Positions 19,367-28,232 are shown, counted from the stretch's first letter. The stretch is DNA of 64,000 nucleotides from Mucilaginibacter sp. PAMC 26640 (GCA_001596135.1 CP014773.1:2480001-2544000), one strand, 5' to 3'. Numbers and translations are program-made. Notes: generated by a model not told the origin, from the sequence alone.

Positions 19367-20461
19367 ATGAATGCTAACAAACTAAACGCCCCTTTTTATG
19401 AACGCCTTGCGCTTGTCCTCATCGGATTTTGCATACTGGGTTACCTGGTGGTGCTGGCCAAAGAGATCCTCGATCCTATGATCTTCGGATTTCTGTTTGC
19501 GGTTTTGCTTTTGCCGCTTGCAAATTTCCTTGAAAAGAAACTTCGTCTTCCGCGCAGCGCATCTTCGTTTGTGTCTATTGTTTTATTTGTTGCCTTTATA
19601 GGGTGCATCGGGTATCTTGTTGGTTCACAGATCTCCAACTTAAGCAACGATTGGCCCATGCTGAAAAAGCAGGTGGAGCAATCTGTTGGCGAGGTGCAGC
19701 AATGGGTGGTGAATGCGTTCCACATCAATATGGATAAGCAGAACATATACCTGCATAATACTACCCAAAAGATCGTGGCCTCCGGCGGGGCGGTGCTGGG
19801 TACTACGTTCGGGGCTTTATCCTCACTGATGCTTTTCTACGTTTTTATCCTGATCTTCACCTTCTTTATCCTTTTTTACCGCAGATTGCTTTTCAGGTTC
19901 ATCCTCTCGGTATTTAAAGATGATCACTCACATGTGGTGATGGATATCGTACAGAATGTACAAAAGATCCTTCGCCAGTATATCTTCGGTCTTTTGCTGG
20001 AAATGGTAATTGTGGCAGCCGTAGCAATTACCGCCTTTTGGCTTATCGGCATCAAGTATGCCGTACTGCTGGGGCTTATCGTAGGGTTATTCAATATTAT
20101 ACCCTACCTCGGTATTTTTACAGCATTGCTATTGAGTACGGTAATCACCTTTGCCACCGGTACGCTGAGCGAAACCCTGACCGTGGTGGTCAGCGTTATT
20201 GGTATCCACGCCGTTGATGCGAACTTTCTACTGCCTGCAGTGGTCGGCTCCAAAGTGAGGTTGAACGCGCTGATCACCTTTATCGGTATTATCTTAGGCG
20301 AAATGATCTGGGGGCTCTCCGGCATGTTCCTGTCTATCCCCATCATTGCCATCTTTAAAATAATCTTCGACCGTATAGATTCATTAAAGCCCTGGGGTTA
20401 CCTTTTTGGCGGCGATTATGTTTACAATGATGAAGCGCAGAAGAAAATGAAAACAAAATAA
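19367..20461 (+). CDS. AI-2E family transporter
   Basis: A 364-residue polytopic inner-membrane protein with about seven to eight hydrophobic segments in the family arrangement. Two N-terminal helices (FYERLALVLIGFCILGYLVV) precede a long soluble amphipathic loop. The C-terminal block has GIKYAVLLGLIVGLFNIIPYLGI, the signature of the AI-2E/PerM family. Members are proposed exporters (autoinducer-2, Na+/H+), but transport substrates are rarely known. The gene ends three bases before the convergent gene, with no terminator between them. Confidence 0.9.
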   Translation: MNANKLNAPFYERLALVLIGFCILGYLVVLAKEILDPMIFGFLFAVLLLPLANFLEKKLRLPRSASSFVSIVLFVAFIGCIGYLVGSQISNLSNDWPMLKKQVEQSVGEVQQWVVNAFHINMDKQNIYLHNTTQKIVASGGAVLGTTFGALSSLMLFYVFILIFTFFILFYRRLLFRFILSVFKDDHSHVVMDIVQNVQKILRQYIFGLLLEMVIVAAVAITAFWLIGIKYAVLLGLIVGLFNIIPYLGIFTALLLSTVITFATGTLSETLTVVVSVIGIHAVDANFLLPAVVGSKVRLNALITFIGIILGEMIWGLSGMFLSIPIIAIFKIIFDRIDSLKPWGYLFGGDYVYNDEAQKKMKTK

Positions 20462-20464
20462 CGC

Positions 20465-20770
20465 TTATTTGATCATGCGGTAGATACTGAAGTAAAGCGT
20501 GGCGGTATACGCTATTAACACAACTGTATTGATCACCAGCAACCAGTTAAGATCTGCCTTGCTGTACTTTTTTATGGAGCAAATGACCAGCAAGGCGATG
20601 AAACCCAGGATTAGCAGAATTGGGAAAGCCAGCATGTAAGCGTGCTTGGGGGCAAAATACAAATGTTGCAGTTTTGAAGTATCACCTTGTGCAAATGGCA
20701 ATAAGGCAAGCAACAATAAAATAAAAAATATGCGGACCACAGCCTTAGCGGCTATCTGACTTGCTTTCAT
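20465..20770 (-). CDS. Hypothetical three-helix membrane protein
   Basis: A 101-residue protein with hydrophobic segments at about 10-28, 46-66 and 76-95, separated by a short basic loop (KKYSKAD). The first could be a signal anchor. No family was recognised. It is convergent with the AI-2E gene and three bases away. Confidence 0.55.
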   Translation of the reverse strand: MKASQIAAKAVVRIFFILLLLALLPFAQGDTSKLQHLYFAPKHAYMLAFPILLILGFIALLVICSIKKYSKADLNWLLVINTVVLIAYTATLYFSIYRMIK

Positions 20771-20842
20771 ACACCGGCAAAGTAAATGGTTTTACATCAA
20801 ATTGCCCCGATAATTTATGCTGATTACCAAAAAAGGGATTAG

Positions 20843-20850
20843 TATTTTTG
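20843..20850 (+). promoter_or_regulatory. -7 promoter element TATTTTTG
   Basis: TATTTTTG is an exact TAnnTTTG match 22 bases before the phosphodiesterase ATG. It also argues against the upstream TTG at 20848 as a start, since that codon lies within the box. Confidence 0.55.
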
Positions 20851-20871
20851 AGGACACAAAATCCGCCCTAT

Positions 20872-21837
20872 ATGCGCATGCTTTATAAACTCTGTGTATC
20901 TACACTCTTGCTATTGCTTCCGATAGTAACCTTTGCGCAAAAAAGAGTAACTGCCACTTCTTTCCGGATAGTGCCCTTAGGAGTTTTAGGGGGTATTGAT
21001 GAAAGTAATTTATCGGCATATATGATAGCGCCAAAAGGGTCCGACAAATATATCTGTATGGATGCCGGCACCCTGCATGCCGGTATCAGTAAAGCTATCA
21101 GCAATAAAGCGTTCAACGTACGCGGCGAAAAAGTATTACAGCAATACATCAAAGGGTATTTTATTTCGCATGCACACCTCGATCATATCGCAGGCCTGAT
21201 CATCAATTCGCCCGAAGACAGCGCCAAAAACATTTACGGACTTGCAAGTACTTTAGAGACCGTGAAAACCCACTACTTTACCTGGGAAAGCTGGGCCAAC
21301 TTTGCCGACGACGGTGCTAAACCCCAGTTAAAGAAATATCATTACAATCCCCTTGAGCCGGGTGCAGAAACCGGTATAGCGAATACGGATATGCAGGTAA
21401 CTGCTTTTCCATTAAGTCATTCCAACTTAACGAGTACCGCATTCCTGGTAAAAAACAACGACAGCTATCTTTTATATTTGGGCGATACCGGTGCCGACGA
21501 AATAGAGAAAAGCCAAAACCTGCATCATTTATGGGAAGCCATAGCACCTTTAATTAAGGCCGGTAAATTTAAAGCTATCATGATAGAGGTGAGTTTTCCT
21601 AACGAACAGCCGGATAAAGCCCTTTTTGGCCACCTTACGCCGCGGTTGTTGATGAATGAACTGGATGTGCTGGCAGAACTTTCCGGCGGTTCATTAAAAG
21701 GGTTGAATGTGGTGATCACCCATTTAAAGCCACCTTACAAAAGTATTAACAAAATAAAAGTGCAGCTCAATTATGCCAACCTTAAACGCAAAATGAACCT
21801 GGTATATCCCCGCCAGGGAAAAGTACTGGAGTTTTAA
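20872..21837 (+). CDS. Class II 3',5'-cyclic-nucleotide phosphodiesterase, exported
   Basis: A 321-residue metallo-beta-lactamase-fold enzyme of the CpdP/yeast PDE1 class that hydrolyses cAMP or cGMP. The signal peptide MRMLYKLCVSTLLLLLPIVT precedes FAQ. The metal motif is SHAHLDH (His100, His102, Asp104, His105) and LYLGDTGAD follows later. An exported location fits other class II enzymes that act in the periplasm. ATG at 20872 is chosen over the TTG at 20848 because the latter lies in the promoter box; ATG 20878 is an alternative. It overlaps the convergent TPR gene by four bases. Confidence 0.87.
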   Translation: MRMLYKLCVSTLLLLLPIVTFAQKRVTATSFRIVPLGVLGGIDESNLSAYMIAPKGSDKYICMDAGTLHAGISKAISNKAFNVRGEKVLQQYIKGYFISHAHLDHIAGLIINSPEDSAKNIYGLASTLETVKTHYFTWESWANFADDGAKPQLKKYHYNPLEPGAETGIANTDMQVTAFPLSHSNLTSTAFLVKNNDSYLLYLGDTGADEIEKSQNLHHLWEAIAPLIKAGKFKAIMIEVSFPNEQPDKALFGHLTPRLLMNELDVLAELSGGSLKGLNVVITHLKPPYKSINKIKVQLNYANLKRKMNLVYPRQGKVLEF

Positions 21838-22424
21838 TTCTCCAGCAGGTCGATGCAGTTTTTGGAGAGTTTGGCAAGCCGGTTTTCTAGGTTGGCGGCG
21901 CCCTGTTCGTCTTTCATAATATTGTAGAAAGTTTTGATCCGGCTGAGCGTGTCGTCGTCCGGATCGCAGGCCTGGGCTTTTTCTAAATAGGGGAGTGCCT
22001 GCTTTAATTTAGCGTTATACAGTTTGGTTAAGCGCTGGCTTTCTTGCTCATTTGCTGCTGAGGCTTTTATTTCATCTGCAAGGTCATCTGCCTGTTTGGC
22101 GTATAGATAGCCCAGTGCGCGCTGTACCACATAGTAATTGGGTACCACTGCCGCAACCCGCTCGTAATAGGGCAGCGCTTTTACAGATTGGCTATCATCT
22201 TCGTAAAGCTTGCCTATGGAATAGTAAAAGTTTGTGAGGTTTTTGCGGGTTAGTTTGGCGGTGTCCGGCAGCAATTTTTCACCCAGTTCCATGGCATCGT
22301 TGGTACGGCCTTCCAGTCGCGCTAAATTAAAGTCGAGATACCGGTCATAAACTTCCTCGGTTGTTTGCCCCTTTGCTGTCGCGATAGCAAAAACAGAACA
22401 TATTATTAACAGTGTGTTCCTCAT
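21834..22424 (-). CDS. Exported TPR protein
   Basis: A 196-residue protein with a signal peptide (MRNTLLIICSVFAIATAKGQ) followed by helical repeats. NFYYSIGKLYEDDSQSVKAL and YYVVQRALGYLYAKQADDLA resemble tetratricopeptide units, with LPYLEKAQACDPDDDTL as a third. Such proteins serve as interaction scaffolds in the periplasm or outer membrane. No specific role can be assigned. It is convergent with the phosphodiesterase gene. Confidence 0.65.
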   Translation of the reverse strand: MRNTLLIICSVFAIATAKGQTTEEVYDRYLDFNLARLEGRTNDAMELGEKLLPDTAKLTRKNLTNFYYSIGKLYEDDSQSVKALPYYERVAAVVPNYYVVQRALGYLYAKQADDLADEIKASAANEQESQRLTKLYNAKLKQALPYLEKAQACDPDDDTLSRIKTFYNIMKDEQGAANLENRLAKLSKNCIDLLEN

Positions 22425-22490
22425 TATTTATCTCTGAAATAAACGAAGATGCATTTTTAATGTTGCAGTGGCAGTAAGTTTATCTTTCAA

Positions 22491-23198
22491 TCAGGATGCA
22501 TCGTGAAAAATGACCCCTAAGGTATGTCTTTCGCCTTGCAAAAGCTCGCTTACACCATGGCGCATATTTACGCGATGGTAGCCTTTGGTGCCTTGCGCGG
22601 GCCTGAAATTGGTTGTAAAGATGAGCAGATTACCCTTACCCGGATTTAGTACAATCGCTTTCGATTGCATCCTCAGTCTTTGCTCCACCAATACAAATTC
22701 TCCGCCGGTAAAATCTGCACCAGGCTGGTTAAGGCATACCACCAATTGCAAAGGGAAATAGATCTCTCCATACAAATCCTGATGCATGGCATTAAAGCCG
22801 CCTTTTCCGTATTTTAATATTAGCGGTGTCGGTCTGTTTTGGTTATGCTGATGGCAAAGTTCCGTTAGTTCGTGTAATGTGCGCGGGAATTGTTTAGGTA
22901 AGCCCAAAACCTCCATCCATTTATTGGCGACGGGAGCAATGTGAGGATAGATCAGCTCCCGTAACTGCTGAACGATACCAGGCAGCGGATAGTTGTAATA
23001 TTTATACTGGCCCACGCCATAGCCATGGTTTTCCATTTGTATGGTTTTGCGGTAGGCATCATCATCTGCGTACGCAGCAATAAGCGCCTCGCACTCGCTG
23101 GCTGTTAGCATTTGTGGTACGCTGGCGTAGCCTCTGGTATGTAAGCTTTCTGTAATTGCCAACCAGTTCGCTTGTTTAATTCTATCTTTCAGCTCCAT
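22491..23198 (-). CDS. 2OG-Fe(II) oxygenase, alkylation-repair-associated (COG3826-like)
   Basis: A 235-residue 2-oxoglutarate/Fe(II) dioxygenase. The iron ligands are His139 and Asp141 (AMHQD), plus a distal His in YHRVNMRHGVS (208 or 214). GERHTLGVIFH follows, with an Arg that would bind 2-oxoglutarate. Size and motifs resemble the PF09859/COG3826 family, described as acting on damaged DNA, but I could not run a profile. It starts one base after the end of the Ada-like gene, so the two form an operon, which supports a role in alkylation damage response. Confidence 0.7.
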   Translation of the reverse strand: MELKDRIKQANWLAITESLHTRGYASVPQMLTASECEALIAAYADDDAYRKTIQMENHGYGVGQYKYYNYPLPGIVQQLRELIYPHIAPVANKWMEVLGLPKQFPRTLHELTELCHQHNQNRPTPLILKYGKGGFNAMHQDLYGEIYFPLQLVVCLNQPGADFTGGEFVLVEQRLRMQSKAIVLNPGKGNLLIFTTNFRPAQGTKGYHRVNMRHGVSELLQGERHTLGVIFHDAS

Positions 23199-23199
23199 T

Positions 23200-24054
23200 T
23201 TATCCGATGCTTATGTGATTGGTTTTTGCCGCTTCCCAGCCAATCATGGCCGATTTGCGGTCGGCACCCCAGTGATATTGGCCAAATTCACCGGTAGATT
23301 TGATTACCCGGTGGCAGGGGATCAGAAATGCCACCGGGTTAGCGCCAATAGCACTTCCTACTGCGCGACTCGCCGTTGGTAACTCCACTGTTCTGGCTAT
23401 AGCTGCATAGGTATTTAAGCCCCCCATCGGGATCTTTAACAATGCCTCCCAAACTTTCAGTTGGAAGCTGGTACCCTTTAAATGCAGCTTGACGGATGCT
23501 AATTGCGACCAGTCTTTTGTAAAGATAAATAAAGCGTTCTGCTGTGCCAGATCAACCATTTGGCTGAAAGTTGCGTTTGGAAATTGCGCAACTAATTGAT
23601 TCAGCGCATCAACTTCGTCATCCGCAAAAGCCATATAGCAAATTCCTTTAGGGGTGGATGCCACGATAATATTGCCGAAAGGCGTTTCGGCATAGCTAAA
23701 ATTGATAGCGAGTGCCCTGCCGCCGTTTTTGTATTCGGCGGGTGTCATCCCTTCAATATTGATGAACAGATCGTGCAGGCGGCTGGTGCCGGATAAACCG
23801 GTTTCAAAAGCGGCATCAAATAAGGTGGCTTGCTGTACTTTCAGCATACTCTTGGCATAGTCCAGGCTCAGGTATTGTAAAAACTTTTTGGGACTGATGC
23901 CCGCCCAATCGGTAAACATCCGCTGGAAATGATAAGGGCTCAGGTTTACCTGCTCGGCAACCTCATCAAGCGTGGGCTGCGATTTAAAATTGAGTTTAAT
24001 ATAGTTTATCGCCCCTGCTATACGGTCAAAGTTGATGCTGTTTTGTGTTTCCAT
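23200..24054 (-). CDS. Ada-like AraC regulator / O6-methylguanine-DNA methyltransferase
   Basis: A 284-residue fusion. Residues about 8-105 are an AraC-type double helix-turn-helix (TLDEVAEQVNLSPYHFQRMF). Residues about 120-280 are the methyltransferase, with the acceptor Cys247 in FLIPCHRVI and the Asn-hinge/finger segment TASRAVGSAIGANP. The N-terminal zinc domain of E. coli Ada, which senses methylphosphotriesters, is absent, so activation must differ from the classical adaptive response. It is co-transcribed with the 2OG oxygenase one base downstream. Confidence 0.88.
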   Translation of the reverse strand: METQNSINFDRIAGAINYIKLNFKSQPTLDEVAEQVNLSPYHFQRMFTDWAGISPKKFLQYLSLDYAKSMLKVQQATLFDAAFETGLSGTSRLHDLFINIEGMTPAEYKNGGRALAINFSYAETPFGNIIVASTPKGICYMAFADDEVDALNQLVAQFPNATFSQMVDLAQQNALFIFTKDWSQLASVKLHLKGTSFQLKVWEALLKIPMGGLNTYAAIARTVELPTASRAVGSAIGANPVAFLIPCHRVIKSTGEFGQYHWGADRKSAMIGWEAAKTNHISIG

Positions 24055-24168
24055 GATAGAAAATTATAGCACAAATGTGGGGCTGTTAAGAGCGATAAAG
24101 AACCCGAAAGTTGCTGTATTGAGATTACGCCGATTGTTTATGATTGCACCGGTGAGCATGATTTTGCT

Positions 24169-24182
24169 CCCCCTTCAGGGGG
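24169..24182 (-). terminator. Possible dacB terminator hairpin
   Basis: CCCCC (24169-24173) and GGGGG (24178-24182) form a short GC stem nine bases after the dacB stop, next to further C/G runs. There is no T-run, so this may be a spacer repeat rather than a real terminator. Confidence 0.35.
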
Positions 24183-24191
24183 CCGGGGGGC

Positions 24192-25625
24192 TTACTTCAT
24201 CTCATTCAAAACCTTAAACATCTTCTCCCGGATGCCTCTTCCAGTGCCGTTGTAATTATTAACGATGATGGCAAAACACAGATTGCGGCCCTGGTAGGTT
24301 TGGTAGCCGGTATAGGCCTGGGCGCTGTTGATGCTGCCGCTTTTCATCCGCATATCGTTATATACCGGGAGGCTTTCGTAAAAATCTTTATACCAGGTTT
24401 CTTTGGCTGCCGACTGCATTATGCGCGCCATGGTTAGCGTGGTTACCCTGTTCTCGGGGGATAGTCCGCTGCCGTCGAATACGTTTAAGGTGTTTTTATC
24501 TATGCCAGCCTTTTTTACCCAAAAGTCCTGCAGGGTTTTTACGCCATTGGTAGTTGTTGTGGCCAGCATGCCCGGCGACGGGATAACGGCAAGCAACAAT
24601 TGTTCCGCGTACAGGTTAATGCTGATGTGGTTTTGCCAGTACAGTATGCTGCTCAACGCAGGTGAATTAATGGTAAGCAGTTGCGTGGTGGATTGCGGTA
24701 CCGGCTGACTTTTATTCCTCAAAGTAGCTGCGGATTCCGGTGCATCACTTACGGTGATTCCAAGGCGTTTTAAAGTATCGGTTAAATGATAGGCCAAATC
24801 AAAGGCCGGATCCGGGATGGCGGCATCTATTTTGTTCTTGGTTTGATCTACTGCATAAGTGCCCCGCAAATACATCACATTGCTGTTGATGGCTGGCAGG
24901 TAGGGGTAGGCCTGGTCGCCGGTCTTGGCTTCGCCATTTACGAGTTCGCTTTTAAAAGCTAAGTAGGGCATTTCCGGTGAGGTGCCTGCTACTTTAATTG
25001 GCGTGTTTACTTCCCCGGTGCGCAGTTTAATGCTAAACTGGTTTTCGTGCCAGCACAGCGCAGAAGCCCCCGCCCCATAATAGGTGCCCAGGTCCTGGTA
25101 GATCCAGCCATCAGGGATAGCCTGCGTGCCGTAGTACGAATCATCGCCTATAACGCGCCCGTTCACTTTTTTGATGCCGGCTTTGCGCAGGGCCGTTACC
25201 ATTTGGTTGAGGATATAGTTATCCCGGGTGGTTTCCCAGCGCCAGCTGCCCAGGGTAGGGTCGCCATAACCGCGTGTGATGATATCACCGGTTAAAGTGC
25301 CATCTGCAGCGATGGTGCCGCGATAGCTAAACTGCGTTTTAAATTTATAGTCTTTACCTAAAACGTTCAGCGCCGTAACACTGGTGATCGCTTTCATGGT
25401 AGATCCCGGTGCCAGCCCCATATCCGGGTTGGCGGTAAAAACCTGTTCCCCCGTTTTGGCATCCAGCACGGTTAAAGATACCGAGGCATATTTGCACTGG
25501 CTATCCTGCTGAAATTTGGTAAAAGCCGTTTGCAATTTCTGCTGCAGGTTTTGCGCGGATAAATGCCCGGCTACCAGCAGGAGGGTCAAGGAGGCTATTG
25601 TTTTTAATTTATTGGTCGTATTCAA
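24192..25625 (-). CDS. dacB: D-alanyl-D-alanine carboxypeptidase/endopeptidase (PBP4, S13 family)
   Basis: A periplasmic penicillin-binding protein that trims peptidoglycan peptides or cleaves cross-links. It has 477 residues with an N-terminal signal (LKTIASLTLLLVAGHLSAQ). The SxxK motif is Ser75-Lys78 (PGSTMKA), the second motif lies in VFDGSGLSPENRV (SxN type) and the KSG-type third motif is in MKSGSIN. The start is unusual. The favoured codon at 25625 is TTG, and the only in-frame ATG upstream (25664) falls on the edge of the repeat array and adds 13 residues before the signal. Either may be used. Confidence 0.9.
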   Translation of the reverse strand: MNTTNKLKTIASLTLLLVAGHLSAQNLQQKLQTAFTKFQQDSQCKYASVSLTVLDAKTGEQVFTANPDMGLAPGSTMKAITSVTALNVLGKDYKFKTQFSYRGTIAADGTLTGDIITRGYGDPTLGSWRWETTRDNYILNQMVTALRKAGIKKVNGRVIGDDSYYGTQAIPDGWIYQDLGTYYGAGASALCWHENQFSIKLRTGEVNTPIKVAGTSPEMPYLAFKSELVNGEAKTGDQAYPYLPAINSNVMYLRGTYAVDQTKNKIDAAIPDPAFDLAYHLTDTLKRLGITVSDAPESAATLRNKSQPVPQSTTQLLTINSPALSSILYWQNHISINLYAEQLLLAVIPSPGMLATTTTNGVKTLQDFWVKKAGIDKNTLNVFDGSGLSPENRVTTLTMARIMQSAAKETWYKDFYESLPVYNDMRMKSGSINSAQAYTGYQTYQGRNLCFAIIVNNYNGTGRGIREKMFKVLNEMK

Positions 25626-25663
25626 AGGTTATGTTTTTAACTGTTTTAACTTTTCTTCCCCCA

Positions 25664-26213
25664 TTGTCATCCTGACGAAGGAAGGATCTACTATGCGCCA
25701 TGCTCTAAGCGTGTCGGTTAACAGATGCTTCGTGCCTCAGCATGACAATTTCTTTGTTTCCCCACCTTGTCATCCTGACGAAGGAAGGATCTACTAAACG
25801 CCATGCATAGTGTGACGGGCGTGTCGGTTAACAGATGCTTCGTGCCTCAGCATGACAATTTTGTCATCCTGACGAAGGAAGGATCCATTAAACGCCATGC
25901 TTTAAGCGTGTCGGTTAACAGATGCGTCGTGCCTCAGCATGACAAGGTTGTCATCCTGACGAAGGAAGGATCTACTATGCGCCATGCATTGTGTGACGGG
26001 CGTGTCGGTTAACAGATGCTTCGTGCCTCAGCATGACAATTTTGTCATCCTGACGAAGGAAGGATCCATTAAACGCCATGCTTTAAGCGTGTCGGTTAAC
26101 AGATGCTTCGTGCCTCAGCATGACAAGGTTGTCATCCTGACGAAGGAAGGATCTACTATCCGCCATGCTCTAAGCGTTTCGGTTAACAGATGCTTCGTGC
26201 CTCAGCATGACAA
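25664..26213. repeat. Six-unit REPIN-like palindromic repeat array
   Basis: Six units of 85-92 bp lie at 25664-25748, 25767-25858, 25861-25945, 25948-26039, 26042-26126 and 26129-26213. Each starts TTGTC-ATCCT...AGGAT-CT and ends with the inverted form AG-ATGCT...AGCAT-GACAA, so every unit is two hairpin half-elements facing each other. The centres are CGCCATGCTCTAAGCGTGTC or a variant with GTGACGGGC. Blocks 25767-25945 and 25948-26126 are nearly identical, so the array grew by duplicating two-unit blocks. ORFs across it are translations of the repeat. A degenerate half unit lies at about 26222-26243. Confidence 0.93.
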
Positions 26214-26231
26214 TTTGATTTGCCTGGTTCC

Positions 26232-26561
26232 TCAACACGACAAACTTTTGTTGGGCGGCCATTCCATTATCTCACTATTTAAGAAATTCCATCTCGGGTT
26301 TTGTTCTTCTATCAATTTTATCTTCTTCATCCTTAACCAGCCTTTAATTTCTTTTTCACGTTGGATAGCATGATCTACATATTGGTGCCGCTCGTACCAG
26401 ATTAAGTAGCAGCATTTGTATTTATAAGTAAAACTGTTTTCCTGGTCTGTGCCAGAATAATGTTCACCTAACCGCCTTTCTAAGTCATTAGTAACACCGG
26501 TGTAAAGTACTTTCCGCGTATAGTTTGTGAGGATATAAGTGAAAAAATTATATTGTCTCAT
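26232..26561 (-). CDS. GIY-YIG domain nuclease
   Basis: A 109-residue single-domain protein. The GIY-YIG signature is spread over YILTN and VLYTGVTNDLERR, followed by the family HYSG segment and a Glu in a later helix (REKEIKGWLRMKK). Length matches the small stand-alone UPF0213/YhbQ-like proteins. The fold cuts DNA with one metal ion; targets of these stand-alone forms are largely unknown. The gene lies directly beside the six-unit array, which is downstream of it, and an inverted half-repeat lies 34 bases upstream of its ATG. Its C-terminal codons border the degenerate last repeat. Confidence 0.9.
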   Translation of the reverse strand: MRQYNFFTYILTNYTRKVLYTGVTNDLERRLGEHYSGTDQENSFTYKYKCCYLIWYERHQYVDHAIQREKEIKGWLRMKKIKLIEEQNPRWNFLNSEIMEWPPNKSLSC

Positions 26562-26594
26562 CTTTCAACCTTAGCTATCTGGTATCTCATTAAA

Positions 26595-26622
26595 AGATCC
26601 TTCCTTTATCATGAATGACAAA
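26595..26622 (-). repeat. Inverted half-element upstream of the GIY-YIG gene
   Basis: Read on the minus strand it gives TTTGTCATTCATG, then AAAGGAAGGATCT, matching the left half of the array units (GTCAT ... GGAAGGATCT) with a small insertion. Its orientation is opposite to the left halves of the array, so the nuclease gene is bracketed by inverted copies. Confidence 0.75.
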
Positions 26623-26645
26623 TCTTCTGCAAACATCTTAAATTT

Positions 26646-28076
26646 CTACACTACCGCATCCCGCTCAGGTTTTACATTTCTTTGCGAAATATAATAAATC
26701 GGAATTCCGATCAGCACGATGCCAAGGCCTGGCCAGGTAAAGTTTGGTTTGTAAATGATGAGTAGAACACAAAATGCTGCCCCCATAATAATATACAAGG
26801 CGGGCAAAACCGGGTAACCAAACGCTTTGTAGGGCCTTTCTGCTTCGGGCCGTTTGGCACGAAGGATAAAAATACCCAAAATGGTAAGCATGTAGAACAA
26901 TACAACTACAAAGGAGATCATATCCAGCAAGTCGCCGTAACGGCCGCTTAAGCACAATACAGATGCTACGCCTGCCTGGATCCACAACCCAAATTCGGGT
27001 ACGCCAGCCTCATTTAAAATGCCCGTGCGCTTAAAGAAAACCCCATCTTTAGCCATGGTATAATACACCCTGGCACCTGCGAGTATCAACCCATTATTGC
27101 AACCAAACGTAGAGATCATGATCATTACCGCGATAACGTAGGTACCCACATTGCCAAAAATTACGTGTGAAGCTGCTACGGCCACCCTGTCTTTATCAGC
27201 AGTTGCGATATCATTGAGTGATAATACGCCTGTATACACCACATTTGCCAACACGTAGATGATCGTTACGATGATGGTACCCAGCATCATACTCAGCGCC
27301 ACATCGCGTTTAGGGTTTTTCATTTCGCCTGCTACAAATGTTACACTGTTCCAGGCATCGCTGCTAAATATGGTGCCAACCATTGCGGCCGCTATCGCGC
27401 CAAGGGCGGTAGCCGTAGTCAGACTGGTGGTACTACCGTCCTTATTTAAATTATGCAGGTCCCAGGCGTTTGCCCAGTTGGCGTTCCAGATATCGCTTTT
27501 GAAAGCCAAAAAGCCAAAACCAATCAGGCCAAAAAGGCTGATAAGTTTTGTTAGGGTAAAGGTGGTTTGGATAAGCTTACCCCCCTTAACCCCTTTGGTA
27601 TTCACAAACGTAAGGGCAAAAATAAGTACGATTGAAACTAATTGTGCGGCACTGATCTTTAAAAAACCAGCCTGAAATAAAATATTGTCTTCGCTGACCG
27701 CCGGGATCAGGTAGGCGGTAAATTTAGAAAACGCTACCCCAACTGCCGCTATGGTGCCGGTTTGTATCACCGCGAAGAAACTCCAGCCGTATAAGAACGC
27801 GATAAGTTTGTTATATGATTCTTTCAGATACACATACTGGCCGCCGGCTTTGGGGAACATGGCGCTTAATTCACCATAACTGAGGGCTGCGGTAAGGGTC
27901 ATAAATCCGGTGATCACCCAAACGGCTATCAGCCAGCCTGCCGAACCAACGTTGCGGGTAATATCCGCGCTCACAATAAAAATACCCGATCCAATCATCG
28001 AGCCTGCTACCAGCATGGTGCCGTCAAGCAAACTCAATTCGTGTTTCAATTTAGGTTGGGAAGTATCAGCTGCCAT
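26646..28076 (-). CDS. APC family amino acid permease
   Basis: A 476-residue inner-membrane transporter with about twelve hydrophobic segments. The first helix has GTMLVAGSMIGSGIFIV, the substrate-binding GSGIF motif of the amino acid-polyamine-organocation family. SDAWNSVTFVAGEMKNPKRD is the conserved loop after helix 6. It resembles LAT-like exchangers and serine/threonine exchangers; the substrate is not decidable. I use the ATG at 28076, since the frame's first codon at 28079 is a TTG. It is divergent from hppA. Confidence 0.88.
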   Translation of the reverse strand: MAADTSQPKLKHELSLLDGTMLVAGSMIGSGIFIVSADITRNVGSAGWLIAVWVITGFMTLTAALSYGELSAMFPKAGGQYVYLKESYNKLIAFLYGWSFFAVIQTGTIAAVGVAFSKFTAYLIPAVSEDNILFQAGFLKISAAQLVSIVLIFALTFVNTKGVKGGKLIQTTFTLTKLISLFGLIGFGFLAFKSDIWNANWANAWDLHNLNKDGSTTSLTTATALGAIAAAMVGTIFSSDAWNSVTFVAGEMKNPKRDVALSMMLGTIIVTIIYVLANVVYTGVLSLNDIATADKDRVAVAASHVIFGNVGTYVIAVMIMISTFGCNNGLILAGARVYYTMAKDGVFFKRTGILNEAGVPEFGLWIQAGVASVLCLSGRYGDLLDMISFVVVLFYMLTILGIFILRAKRPEAERPYKAFGYPVLPALYIIMGAAFCVLLIIYKPNFTWPGLGIVLIGIPIYYISQRNVKPERDAVV

Positions 28077-28232
28077 CAATCGTTTTTGTTTAAGTCCCTA
28101 ATCTATTCAAAAACTTTAAATTTTGACATGCTATTGTAAAGAAATTAAAATTACTAATTTGCACCAACCATTTATAAACACGCCCTGCGTGAACTTTTAA
28201 TAACCAGTATTTTATAACCTTAACTATTGACT

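Noticed and set aside
25664-26213. CRISPR array
   Set aside because: The units are 85-92 bp and themselves nearly identical across their length, without unique spacers, and each unit is palindromic at its ends. No cas genes lie nearby.
25516-26373. Open frames of 69-129 residues across the six-unit array
   Set aside because: They repeat the peptide VSVNRCFVPQHDN in every unit and have no independent support.
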